Under the pieces are notes generated by a model. That model saw nothing but the letters and a program-made list of their open reading frames with translations, did not search any database and was not told where the DNA came from. This document shows positions 25,301 to 36,867 of a DNA stretch of 64,000 nucleotides, piece after piece. This DNA is from Agelaius tricolor (taxonomy: Eukaryota > Chordata > Aves > Passeriformes > Icteridae), in contig JALJCS010000001.1 of assembly GCA_023055355.1 (NCBI GenBank), positions 99,309,381-99,373,380 on the forward strand, in the 5' to 3' direction. Numbering within the stretch: the stretch's first letter is position 1; every line of letters starts with the position of its first letter. The translations under genes and the position numbers were made by a program.

Positions 25301-25486
25301 TTTGAAAATAGTAGCATTCATAACTTGTGACTTGGATACATTCAACTTCAAACTTACTTTCTATCAAAAAATATTTCCTAGAGAAAATTTCAGGCTTGAA
25401 TTAGTTATTAGATAACAATTTTACTGTTATTAAAGTTATTGTATTCCATTTAAGGGAGCTAGTTGGACTAAATCTGCAAGAATCTT
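19364..25486. other. AT-rich unassigned DNA
   Basis: About 6 kb without a recognised element. The longest frame is 102 codons at 22861-23169 on the plus strand and has no motif. Near 20340-20500 a less AT-rich stretch has no known counterpart to me. At 24650-24710 there is an alternating TA-rich, low-complexity run. Confidence 0.55.
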
Positions 25487-25614
25487 TTCCTTCCTTCCTT
25501 CCTTCCTTCCTTCCTTCCTTCCTTCCTTCCTTCCTTCCTTCCTTCCTTCCTTCCTTCCTTCCTTCCTTCCTTCCTTCCTTCCTTCCTTCCTTCCTTCCTT
25601 CCTTCCTTCCTTCC
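25487..25614. repeat. (TTCC)32 / (GGAA)32 microsatellite
   Basis: Thirty-two uninterrupted TTCC units (GGAA on the minus strand) span 128 bp. On the minus strand it yields a frame of repeated KEGR residues, which is not a gene. GGAA is the core recognition sequence of ETS-family transcription factors, so long arrays may bind them. That is known from other vertebrates and is only inferred here. The true length may differ because such arrays are easily mis-assembled. Confidence 0.98.
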
Positions 25615-26545
25615 CCCTTGCAGCTGTTTGCTGTAGATTGTATCTGAATAATTCTTCATAGCCATCAGCAGCAACTTTCCCTATCTCTGTCTTATCTACA
25701 AAAAGAAAATTACAATTGGCATAAATGATAAGAATTTGGGTCAGAAAGAGGAACTTGTGACATGATAAAACTTTAAAGCATGTCCTAATTTCATCCCTGA
25801 CTGTCCACAATTTTCAAAATTCCCCTGAAGTCAAAACAGGGAGGAATTTTTTTCTGAGTGCAATAGAATAAGTGATTTTCCACAGTTTCTAGGCAAGGGG
25901 AGCATGTATCTATACACATGCAACTCAGGGTAACGTTTAGGCATTGCTTGTATCATGCTACATCTTTGTCATAGGAAGCTGCAGAAGACTCAGTAGGAGA
26001 GAATTATTTTTAAAGCTTTGAAATTCTTTCAACGTGTACAAAACCTTGGTTTAGTACTGCCATTGGTGTTCACACAAGAAATTGCCATTCAAATGCATAA
26101 TCCTGCTTTGTTAATAGCCCAAATCCACTGCCAGACAAAGGTTTCATTGTTAGAAATGTTGATTGTGACACAATTCATTTTGGATTACAAACCTACAATG
26201 AATACCAATGTCTGTAAAGCCTTATTCCAAAGGTAATAAAAAACATCTTCATATAATTTGTTCTGAAAAATGACGTTAATTTAAACTAACATCTAGTGGT
26301 TACAAGCAGACAAATAAGCAAAAGAAAATTTATTTGGGACAAAATAAAAATCCTTTTAAGAGTTACTAATTTAGTCTTAAGGCCTAAGAGGTGTTGAAAG
26401 AAAAAGGGATTAATGCACTTCAGGTCCCACTGATTCTAGTTCAGACTCAATATCTAAGTTTTTTTGTTCCACTTTTGCAGCGTAGAATCAAGATCCCCTG
26501 TCACTGAAATGAATTAGTTTCTCATTTATTAATTATCAATCATTT
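25615..26545. other. AT-rich spacer between microsatellites
   Basis: No gene or recognised repeat. A 72-codon plus-strand frame (26018-26236) has no motif. Confidence 0.55.
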
Positions 26546-26574
26546 GTAGTAGTAGTAGTAGTAGTAGTAGTAGT
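26546..26574. repeat. (GTA)n microsatellite, about 9.7 units
   Basis: An uninterrupted GTA trinucleotide run. On the minus strand it produces a run of tyrosine codons at the start of a spurious frame. Confidence 0.97.
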
Positions 26575-26807
26575 GTTTGTACAAAGGAGCTAAATTCTTT
26601 TCCTTACTGCCATATAAATATTCAGCAGAAATAAGACATGTGCCTTGTGGCTGTTTTTTCATTGTACAGCAATAAAGAACTAAGAGAAGCTGGTAAAGGA
26701 ATATGAAGACAAAATGACTTGTGACAGACTCTAGTGTCACTATATCTATAGCCAAATAGTTTCTAACTTCTTGGGTTTGGGGTGGCCTGTCTAAGCTCAC
26801 TAAAAAG

Positions 26808-26902
26808 TTTTGACGAAAAATTTTAAAGAAAAGAAGGTGATATTAGAGTATTATTTTTAATACTCTAATATCACCTTCTTTCTTTAAAATTTCTCTTCAA
26901 AA
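26808..26902. repeat. 95-bp near-perfect palindrome (long hairpin)
   Basis: The left arm (26808-26853) and the right arm (26858-26902) are inverted copies around a 4-base TTTT loop. The inner 20 bases (AAGGTGATATTAGAGTATTA in the left arm) pair perfectly. Across the full arms I count two mismatches and one extra A in the left arm. A transcript from either strand would fold into a stem of about 45 bp. AAAAAG occurs before it (26802-26807) and overlaps its right end (26899-26904), which may or may not be a target duplication. It could be a MITE-like element, a template-switch product or a small-RNA precursor. I do not recognise the family. Confidence 0.9.
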
Positions 26903-27376
26903 AGATGGAAGATTTTAGCCTCTCCAGAATGTAAAGCAATGTGGGAGAGAGAACAATTTTTATGAACCCAATATAGAGTGTGGCAACATTTGCTGATCAG
27001 ATTTAGTAGCTAGCCTACTCAAACTGAAGAAAGATGATGGGAATAGACTACAAATTTGAAAGAGAGTGGTGATGTTTGATACCAGGGGTAGGAGGGAATA
27101 AGTGAATGCTAAAAAGTGATAGAGGCAAAGCAGAAAACTCAGGAAACCAAATGTTTTGAATGGATTTGAGTAGTAAGGATTACTTATCAGGCTGAGAATT
27201 TTAGCTAGGCAAAACCAGAAAAGGATCATCAAAATTTATTTGTGAGTGGTGGAGGTATAAATTTATTACATGTTCATTCAAATCCATTGATAAGATGGAG
27301 ACATTTTAGACACCCACAATCTAGACATTTATCTCTGAGCTAATCATAGGACCATTTAACAGCCTAAGGGTGATAT
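26903..27376. other. unassigned DNA
   Basis: A 90-codon minus-strand frame (26960-27232) is rich in Leu, Phe and Ser and has no motif. Nothing else was seen. Confidence 0.5.
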
Positions 27377-27477
27377 AGATAATAGATGATAATAGATAAT
27401 AGATAATAGATAATTAATAGATAATAGGTAATAGGTAATAGGTAATAGGTAATAGATAATAGATAATAGATAATAGT
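27377..27477. repeat. heptamer minisatellite (ATAATAG / GTAATAG)
   Basis: About 14 tandem units of seven bases. The outer units are ATAATAG and the central four or so are GTAATAG, with a TTA interruption near 27413. The block pattern suggests the G variant spread by slippage inside an older array. Confidence 0.93.
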
Positions 27478-29620
27478 TGAGGGCCATACCAGGCTAGAAA
27501 GATTTTTCTTCCCTTCTTTATCCCAGGCCCCAAGAAGGCAGTAAACTTCCCTAAGAAGTAGTTCCAGTCTGCATTTTGGACTTTCTCTTCCACTCTGCAG
27601 AGAGTCTCCTATGAGAATGAGCTTTTTTCCTTTATGGAAGTGGTTTTATTGTAGGGTGTAGGTCATCCTTGGTGATGACTCTGAGTTAAATAGACCATTG
27701 TACTCATTATTGTTTGGTTCCACTTGCAGAGCCTGGTACTCACTATTATGCATGTTTGGTAACTCACAGATGATGACATTAGACTTCCACTACTGTGGTT
27801 TGTTGATGGATTTTGTTAATGAATGATTTGTTATAGATGCAGAAAGTGTAATTGCAGTAGTATATGTTTTAAGATGTTTCTCAATGTAAGGGAAAATTTA
27901 TTCCCATTAGCTGGTAGTTATAGAATTAGTTTGATTTAGTATTTGACGTATTTTATGTGAGTTCAAGCATCGGTGGCTGAATTGAATTAGGGATAAGTCT
28001 GGTCTTTTATTTGAACCATATCACCTCACAGGAACCTCAGCAGCTGTGTAAACTGAATTACAGGACACAATCTGGGAATTAAGGCAGAGTAATTATCTTG
28101 AACACTGTTAGCAGCCATCCCAAAATACAGATTAAGGTTGTCATTTTCCACTTTGTCTCCAAAAATGTTTACCAGTATCATCAGTTGTAAATAATTAAAT
28201 CTGCTAATCTATGAAGGATGCTTTGAAGGCAATATAAATTATAAAAAATGTGGGTTTAATATGTAAATTGTTTACTTTTAGTTTCACATCTAGCCGTGTT
28301 TTAATGAAACCCTTCTACTTCAGGGAGAATATTAGATGGAGGATACTTTCCAGTGAAACTAAATAGCTGTGTCATTAGGGAAAAGAGCTTGAGTGACCAC
28401 ATATCCACCAGTGGTCTGATTAGCCTCTGAACACAGAGCTCTCTCAGCTGCTCATTGCTGTTTTTTTTAAATATCAGAAAAATGAACTGTCCATCGGACA
28501 TGAAGGAAATTCACAAAAGAGTAAAAGGAGAGGCAGGCTTTTTCTTCCTTCCTTGTTGCTAAATTTCTGATACAAAAAGATTTTACCAACAATGCCAGAC
28601 CTCTAAAACATTGTGTTCTCATTGTAGCAGAACACAAAAGAATACACAGAATTTTAATGCTCTAATGCACAATCTTTTCCTTTGGAAATATATGGCACCA
28701 GATTAAAGAATATTTTAATGAGGGTAACTCAAAACAAGCCAAGAAGTTATATATAATTGCTCCCCAGTTACTTTAGTATCAGCAAAGTACCCTCACAGGG
28801 TGTTCATCATGATTCTTGGAAACACTTTCATATGTGGACAGTTCTGGGAATATTTACATATGGGAGGGAACCACATGCCATATTCTACCTCCTCCATAAC
28901 ACAGTCAGAGCAGGAGGTTTAATAGAACAAGAACTTTGGCATAAAAAATGCTGGACATTGAAAGTACTAAGTTCATTTGTCAACAATATTTTTCAATAGA
29001 AAATTAGAGCATTTTCTATTATAATTTACAAGTTCATTGAAAACATGGTTCAACAGAAAAAGTGAGTAATGGAAAAACTAAGTGTCTTTAATGAATACTC
29101 ACTGAATATTTCACTGAGACCTGATCCTTTTGGGATATCCATGGCACAGCATGCTGGCTTTTGGGTCCTACCCTCCCTGATCCTTCCCATCTCTTTTCTT
29201 CCCTATATTTAATATTATTAGTTGCAAATTCAACAAAATGTGCAATAACAATATAAATATTTGAGAGATAATAACACAGCATTATGTACTGTACACATTT
29301 TAATCCTTTGCTTCAGTTATCATGATAATGATGGTGAACTGTTATGTAAAGGCATGCAAATGTAGAATCTTTCACATATATTTGATCTACAATCTCATGT
29401 CTTTCCAACTCTTTTACTAGATCCTTTCCATAATTTTCTCATAATCATCCTTCCACTTCTTAGTCTCACAGTCAGTAGTTACTTGCCTCTTTTCCATTTT
29501 GAGAGACCATACTTTTATCATGGAAACTCAGGGTTTTGTCATTGAAATACCAAAACAATTCAAATTCAGACTTCAAGTTTCTCAAAATAAATCTCTGGAT
29601 CATTAAGTTGTCAAAACAAC
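27478..29620. other. AT-rich unassigned DNA
   Basis: No recognised repeat or gene. Frames of 64-80 codons (for example 28757-28999 plus) have no motifs. Confidence 0.55.
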
Positions 29621-30433
29621 TGTATTTGGTTTACATGGCAAGATAAGGAAAGGCTTCAGGTGTGGCCTCTATGAAAAAAGATGAGGAGTGGTCCTCATGT
29701 TGAACAGCCAGTTTCAGTTGACTCCAAAATGAGCCCACTGATGCCCAAAATTGAGCCCATCTATGATGTTGGCAGTGCCCCTGTGGCAACATATTTAAGA
29801 AAGGATAAAAATGCTGTGCAGCAGCTGTGAGAAAGGCATGAGAAATACTTATGAGAAACTGCCATGAAGATGTCAACAGCTACAAAGAATGTGGGGGAGG
29901 ACATGTTCCAGTTGCTGGAGCAGAAATTCCCCTGCAGCCTGGGGGCAAGATCATGGTGAAGCAAGGGAAAAGTTCAAGGAGCAAGGAGTAGCAGGAAGGA
30001 ACTACTGTGGACAGATCATAAGTGTCATTTCCCCATCCCCCTGCACTGCTTGTTGGTGGTGGAGGAGGAAGAAGAGTCAGGAATGGATCAGTTTAGTTGA
30101 GCCTGGGATGAAGGGAAGTGCACGGAGAACATGCTTTTAGTTTTGACTGGTTTTCACCATCCTACTTTATTTTTATTTGGCAAGAAATTATATTAAGATT
30201 TCCCAATCTAAGTTTGTCTTGGCCTGATGATAATTACTAAGTAAACTCCATGTGTCTATCTCAGCCCATGAGCTTTTCCATCTTATTTTCTTTTCCTATC
30301 CTGTCCTCTCATCCATCCCACTGGGAGGGAGTGAGCAAGCCATTGTGTGGTGTTTAACTGCTTACCTACAGAGGGGGAGTGAGAGCAACAGCTTGGTGTG
30401 TGTTTGTCAGCCAGCCAAGGATAAACCATCACA
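29621..30433 (+). mobile_element. ERVL-type solo LTR, near complete
   Basis: The copy starts TGTATTTGGTTTACATGGCA, which matches the 5' end of a long avian ERVL LTR I recognise. It continues through TTGACTCCAAAATGAGCCCA (29718) and the promoter segment CATATTTAAGAAAGG (about 29790). The later parts are CATTTCCCCATCCCCCTGC (about 30027), GAGCCTGGGATGAAGGGAAG, a degraded polyadenylation area, and an end reading CAGCCAGCCAAGG then ATAAACCATCACA. ACAAC (29616-29620) and AGAAC (30434-30438) are a plausible 5-bp duplication with one mismatch. The repeated middle of the LTR, seen at 2759-3157, is mostly absent. Near 30311-30368 it contains a block resembling another LTR family. The 81- to 83-codon frames inside are not genes. 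Confidence 0.78.
30311..30368 (+). mobile_element. block resembling the U5 end of a second ERVL LTR family
   Basis: CATCCCACTGGGAGGGAGTG, then AGCAAGCCATTGTGTGGTGT and TTAACTGC, matches the 3' end of the LTR at 57772-58353. That copy reads CATTCCACTGGCAAAGGAGTG, then GTGTGTGGTATTTGGTTGC. It is placed inside the U5 region of the 29621-30433 LTR, upstream of that LTR's own GAGGGGGAGTGAGAGCAACAG. This makes the copy look mosaic. The limits are approximate. Confidence 0.6.
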
Positions 30434-31246
30434 AGAACCTATCAGGGGAAAGGTCAGCTTTGCTCACTGTTTATACTTTTAAATATTACCTAGTAATTCA
30501 GTCCAGGATAAAAGTCTTGGGTGAATCCACAAACTGAAAACAGACTGCAGACTCAAAATGCCACACTGAAGTCACAGTTATTTGATAACTGACATTTTCC
30601 TGTAAGTCACCTGTTTCTTTGACTCAAGAAAATCATTATTTGGGGAATTGTTTATTTTATCAAATTATGTTGGACATGTTTTCTTGTTATATGGTTGTCA
30701 AGTTTTTTGTTTTATATATTTGAAGGCACATAGTACAGTAATGAAAGGAAGAATTTATAACATTCATACTTATTTTTTTTTAATTTCATATTTATTCAAA
30801 TTCAGTTTTTTTTTTAAGAATAGCTTTACATTTCCTATGCCTTATTGCATCATTCCTTAGTAATATGGTGCTTAACTTTGAGCTTAGAAAGAAAAAAACC
30901 CAAACAAAACAAAACAAAACAAAACAAACAAAAAATCAAATGCTGAAAAATCTGTTGATACAAGAAAGAGAGATATAGTTTCAGTCAGACAATGTTTGGC
31001 TCTATCTGTGTTTAAAATTCACATTTGAATTATGATGCATATTCCAAAAGGTCAATGTTACACTTTGACTTCTGGATGGTACAACCTGTGGACTTCTGTT
31101 AATAACTATGTAACATGTGAAAATGTCCTTGTTCATTGCAGCAGGGTTTGAACTTTGAGGTTCCTTTTCGGTCCAAATTTATCTATTACCATGAAAGTGT
31201 TAATTCTGACACTGTATAAACTTTCTCTGTATCTGTTCTGCCTTAC
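30434..31246. other. AT-rich spacer with A-rich simple repeat
   Basis: Mostly AT-rich unique-looking sequence. It contains a (CAAAA)n-type run at about 30900-30935 and a 70-codon low-complexity frame at 30648-30860. Confidence 0.55.
30900..30935. repeat. (CAAAA)n simple repeat
   Basis: A run of CAAAA and CAAA units directly after GAAAAAAACC. It may be the tail of a retroposed sequence, but no body is recognised. Confidence 0.85.
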
Positions 31247-31376
31247 TGTGGTTTAACCCCAACCAGCAACTAAGCACCCCACAGCTGTTTGCTCATTTCC
31301 CTCTTTTGGTGCCCAGATAGATGGGGAGTAGGATCAGAAATAGATAGAATCCTGGGTTTATATAATGACAGTTTAA
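31247..31376 (-). mobile_element. ERVL-type LTR, 3' fragment
   Basis: TGTGGTTTAACCCCAACCAG, then CAACTAAGCACCCCACAGC, is the reverse complement of the 3' end of the LTR family seen at 57772-58353 (ending GGGTTAGACTATGACA there). Further right, GATGGGGAGTAGGATCAG and a GACAGTTTAATAA segment match the complement of its U5 and polyadenylation area. Similarity ends just before a (TTA)n tract. The 5' part is lost. It lies 0.8 kb from a plus-strand LTR that contains a block of the same family. Confidence 0.8.
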
Positions 31377-31388
31377 TAATTATTTACT

Positions 31389-31389
31389 A

Positions 31390-31430
<41 letters not shown>
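31389..31430. repeat. (ATT)14 microsatellite
   Basis: Fourteen uninterrupted ATT units, adjoining the truncated end of the minus-strand LTR fragment. Confidence 0.97.
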
Positions 31431-31431
<1 letters not shown>

Positions 31432-34400
31432 TGACATAATTAGGAATACTTTGGTGTGAAAACTAAGCAGATAAGTTCCTAAAAATAAACTATTGACCTC
31501 ACAAGTATAATTTGTTCCTTCCTCATCATCTGAGAGATGATGACCTGAATCCTGAAAATACTATCTGTACAAGATGCTTCCAAGAATCTTGTATTTATTA
31601 CTCATTAACTTTATAAATGAAGGCAAGTGTTTTATTTTCTCATTTTCTGCAGGTAAAAATACAATACACTGAAGTTATATCAAGTGGATGTTGCGAGAGA
31701 AGCCTTAGGCACTCTACACTGTTTCAGTATTGTATATTGTAAGCATTGCCTTTGAATTGTACAGGTGCAGTTAGCTTATCAAAGACATTTCTTGAATAGG
31801 CTTTTCAGGGTATAGGTATGTCTTAAAATTTGCACTGTATACTGCTTTTAGAAATCTGTTTCCTGAATATCTCTTAAGCCCTCAGAAATTCTCAAGACAG
31901 CAGAAATGTTAAGTGTAATGTCCCTTGTTTAGCTTTTCTGTGATGTCATGAGTAGTTGTGGAGTTGAATGGCAAAATTTAGAAGCAATATCATTATACAG
32001 AGTAATAAAATCTTGTGTGCAACTGACTGTTTTTTTTTTTTTTTTAAGGACTGTCTGCAGCTGAAATGTGCAGCCTTGCTTTCTCATATGATTATTTAGG
32101 CATCATCCAGTGGAAACTCACAGGCAGCCCTTCGTCTATATATTGGACATCTTTTGGACCTTATGTAGAGAAAACATAACATTTTGTTGTTGTTGTTGGA
32201 GTTTTTATAAATTACTTTTTGTTTGTTTGTCTGGGTTTTTGGTTGTTGTTGTTTGTTTTTAAAATTAATTCCTGTGAACGTAAAACTGATTGCATTTCTT
32301 TATCCTTTAAAAGTATCACAGTGTTGGTTGTTAGGGGACCTGGGAGGTGGACAATGGTGTGTGAGCTAACAACAAATCCCTGTAAGTACTAGGTTCAACA
32401 CCTTGTACTTTGTTTTGCTGTGCCCACCACTGACTAAGATCAAGTTATGTTTAAAATGCCCTGGCAATTTACAGTCAAACTACATTAATGCTTTCACCAA
32501 TGAAGGAACAGGTTGTAAGTAATTCCCTCCACTGTTGCTCATGGCTTTGTTTCTTCATGTTTCTGTTCACTGCTATCTCCATTGTGGAGTACAGTGCTTT
32601 GGGAGACAACATTGCAACTAAAATACTAAAACAAAGGACAATACACTTCTGTCTGGAAAAAAGAATGAGGCGGTATTTTAAATTTACTCTTATTACTGTT
32701 TTAATAGAAATAAGCATGAAGATCCAGGTTACCATTTCGACTTGAGATACAGAATTAAAGGGTAAGAAATTTCTAGAAAGGTTTTGTTATTAGATGAAGA
32801 TTATGTTCTCTCTTTGTGTGTCCATCTCTATAAAGAGGGATAGGAGCAGCAAATCACATCCACTTTAGGGCTACAAAATATTCCATTTGCTTTGTACTGT
32901 CCTGATGAAATCACACCCCAGTTACTATGCTGTATATCTGGCACATATAAAGTGATGGTGTATTTTTAGCATACATTAGAGGGTGAAGCACTTCCAGCAA
33001 TCTCCAGACTTCACTGTAGAATTATATATAGGTAAATTAACAGCTGAAAGCAACATATGAATAGAATTTAATTATGGCACTTTGACTAGGAAGAATATTC
33101 CCTTTGGCATCAGTTTCTGAAGAAACTGCAGTGAAGCAAGTTCCTGATGCTGGTCGTATGATTCTGCCTTGTCACGAGTGTATCTCTGCAATAAGTTGCT
33201 GATGGATTGGAGCTTTTACTTATGGCAAGTGGAAAATGTGTTATGGATAATTCTCATTCTATCTTTTTTTTTTATTGCAAAGCTACATCACTGCTTGCAC
33301 ATAAAAATGTTCTCCTCTTAATCACTATGTTTGAGAGCCCTTGAAATATAATGGTGATGACTCCTAGCTAGCAAGCTAGATGGATGTAAATGCAAAATGA
33401 GTCATTACAATTTAGGTATGACCTACTGCCTAACACATTCAAATAATTTGGAAGAGTGATATAAGCATGGTATACAAATCATATTATGTCTCTAACCAGT
33501 TTGAAATAGTGCACTCTATTTTCTCAATCATATTAAGGCAAAGCATGGTCTGGCAATCCATCTCACTGACCTTTCTCTTCTTTTGTGGGTCAGGCACATG
33601 AATTCTTTTAGCTTGCAGAATTAAGTGTATAATACACATACACAGTTCATATATTAAGCAGTGAATATGGGCCATTGAAAAAATAAGTGAAATTACCCAT
33701 TGAACTCCTTTAGACAAAAGTCATTAATTAGTACCATCACATTTAATACTTCCAGAAATTAGATTATAGTCTGTGTCCAATCTTCAGAAGAAATGTGCTA
33801 ATGGAAGATCACCACACCACATTGTCTTGTCTATACCACAGCTGGAAGATGTGTTGACATGATCTACAAAGTTGGTAATCTGTAGAAATATACACAGTGA
33901 TGTCTATACAAACCAGCAGGATCAGAACAGTATAGTGATTTTCAGCCATATATTGCTATGTAAATTACATTTCTTGCTGTGGAACTCTATATATCTATGA
34001 ATTAAAGAAAAAAATGGAAAATGAGAGAAAATATGTTTTCTCACCGCATTTTTTAAAAATAGCAAATTCTATTTGACTTTTCATGTCCTTAATGTGATAG
34101 CGGAAAAAAAGGCAAGATAATATGCAGTATCATTGCTGACTACTTTAAAGGATTATTAAGAACACTTCCTCAGTGCTCTTTACATGACCATGTTATGATT
34201 TCCTTTAACCAATATCTAAACAGTTACTTACTGATTAATAAAAGTTTTCAAAAAAAATTGTTGAATCCCTGATTAATGGAAAGTGTCAAAATTTATATTG
34301 ACAGAAACTTCTCTTCACAATAGAATAAGTGGACAAGAGCAAAAGTGTAGGTTTAACTGGAAGCTGAGCCTTTATTAATAACATATTTTTTGTTACTTGT

Positions 34401-36410
34401 GTTGCAAATGGAAAAAAAAAGTACAAAATGTTGTAGAATTTCTTTTAGAAATATTTATGTTTGATCTTATCATGCAGAGACTATGACTGAAATAAGAATA
34501 AGCATGAGCAATTTAAATATTTTAACTTGCTCAGGAGTTTATACCACTTTGATGCATTGAGCATATAAATATTCATAAAATCAATCATTTCCTTCTGTGT
34601 CTAGAAATCAGCTTTGAATCGATTATGCCTAGTTATCTGTTGTGTTTGTGACAACATGAAAATGGGCACAATCTTCTTTCATTGATTTACTGTCCAATAA
34701 ATAATTGCTATTCATTATTTATTGATTGTAAAGTTACATAATCATTTTACTTCCTTCCTCTTTCTGCAATCTGTGTCAGTTCTAAAGCTAGAACAATCTT
34801 CTTGATCAAATTTTAAAATTAGTCATGCACACAGAAAAAATAGTATTCCACAGAGCTGTTTAATTTCATATGGGAACAATAGGTTTGCATACCTCAACCC
34901 GTATACCCGTATACACCATTTTAGAGCCCTGCATTGAGGAGGACAATGTAATCATAATCCAAGAGAAGCTGTCCACAGTTTATGACAACTAAAGCAATGT
35001 AATTAATATTTCCTTTTTTTTTTTTTTTGAGGATGCTAGAGACAGGAGAATTTGTGTATCATTTTGTCACAAAAAATACCAGAGCCAGGTGCATGATGCA
35101 AATGACATATCTTTACTTCATTACTACACATAAATTTTCACTATAATAACGGGCAAAAGATCTTTCTTATTAAAATAGAAACAACTTTTTAAAAGCTTTT
35201 TCCCCTCCCCCACCAGTTGTCTGTCATAAAGAAAATAAATTTCACACTTGAGGAAAGCAAATTTTTCAAAATGAGTACCTAATAGACCTATTTGTAAATG
35301 AAAATAATTTTAGTTCTGTGGTATTTACTGTGAATTTCTTTAAACAACACAATCTCTGAAAGTACTGATTAGAAGCATGCACTGTACGAAAAAGAGAACT
35401 TTCCTATAGGATGATTCTGAGCCTACAGTATTTTTGTGTCTTCTGGGTTTTAGTCTGGATCATTCTTCTCCAAGCTATCAAAGCTCATCAAAGCTGTAGT
35501 GTTATCATTTATCAGCACCATAATGTATTTTACACATTCTCTGCTTTTGGTCCTTTTATTCTGAACTCAGAACACGAATGAAAGGTAAATGAACAGAAAA
35601 ACAATCAGAACTACTCAGTGAACAGATACATTTTTTATCTTCAAAATACTTTTTTGACTTTGTGGTTTTACCACACGTGTTAAAAGCAAAGTCTGATTAA
35701 TCTCAAAGAAAAAGAAGCACATGAATTAAAGCTGTTCACAGGAATTTGCTTTATGACCCTACAGTTCAGTAACAATAAGTAATTCCCATAGCAACCCCTA
35801 CTGCCATATGTCACCAAAACCTACTCTCATAGCCTTAGGAAAAGATCTTACCAGACTGAAAAACAATGTTCAAAAAAAACCAGTTTTGTAATTCTAAATT
35901 TTATCCTAGGGACAGTATGGTAAATTACCTTGAAAAGTAAAAGAGAGATTTTCATACTACATATTTCATAATGTTCCCCATAAACTTTGGTTAGGACAAT
36001 AATCTTAAAATAGAGTTCTGCATTTTTATATTGCCCCTCTTCAAGTGATGATGAATTATGACAGTCATGGCAAGAAGCACAACATTTACCTTAATGTGAA
36101 GGGATGTATGCTGAAATGTTAAATCTGTCCTAGCCATGGGCTAAACCAAAACAAACATTTTAAGAAAAATTCCCCATTTGGCAAATAATGGAAGTTATGG
36201 AAATTATGGAAAAAAATGGAAATTATTTGGGAAATAATGGAAAAAATGTGCTTTATGTAGTACATGATAATATGAAATAGCCATATTTATTCAAGGGTGT
36301 CTGCATCCTTGGTATGTAGTTATGATGTGGCAGATTCAGTAGCCCATCAAACCTTGGCAGAACTGTCCTGTCAAAAGGCAAATATTAAGATCACAATCAT
36401 GTATCATCAC
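31431..36410. other. AT-rich unassigned DNA
   Basis: Five kilobases without a recognised gene. Simple-sequence patches occur at 32030-32046 (T run), 32183-32262 (TTG/TTTG-rich), 35014-35028 (T run) and 36188-36245 (reiterated GGAAATTATGG-like motif). The overlapping frames on both strands at 32475-32745 (86 and 85 codons) have no motif. Confidence 0.55.
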
Positions 36411-36710
36411 AGGAACATAAAATTTGTGTTGCAAGGGACACTAGAAGATTGGTAATCAAACCTCCAGCTCAAAGTGAGATCAGCTCTGACATCAGCTCAC
36501 ATAAAGGAGTCTATAAATAGTGCAAGACTAGAGCAGAAGTTTGTGCAGGACTGTGTGTCTTGCCATAATCTCAAGATTAAGACAGAGAAAACAAGCCAAG
36601 AGGCATCCACATCCACCAGGATATCCTGCTGCCAAAACAAACCAAAGGGAGTCAGAAGCAGCCACCACAAGGCAAACTCCACACCAAAGCAGCTGTTAGT
36701 ATCCTAGTTT
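36411..36710 (+). other. possible old repeat with TATA-like box
   Basis: A segment less AT-rich than its flanks. The first 80 bases weakly resemble the complement of a CR1 3' end (TTGCAAGGGACACTAGAAGA, then CCTCCAGCTCAAAG). They are followed by GTCTATAAATAGTGC near 36510, a TATA-like context, and a purine-rich stretch. It may be an LTR of a family I cannot name. The 77-codon plus-strand frame (36474-36707) carries no known domain. Confidence 0.35.
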
Positions 36711-36867
36711 TCCTATTATTTTTATTACTATTTTAAGAAAATATGCAAATAAATTATTTTCCTCAGTTACATGAAGTCGGCTGAACACCTTACACTCAAT
36801 GTTATTCACATAAATACATGTACACATGTATGTGCCTGTGTGCATACATGATTTCCTTCCTGTGGCA

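Noticed and set aside
25436..25810. 124-codon minus-strand frame with repeated KEGR residues
   Set aside because: This is translation of the (GGAA)32 microsatellite with random flanks.
27377..27477. CRISPR-like array
   Set aside because: The units are a 7-bp head-to-tail minisatellite with no spacers, in vertebrate-type DNA.
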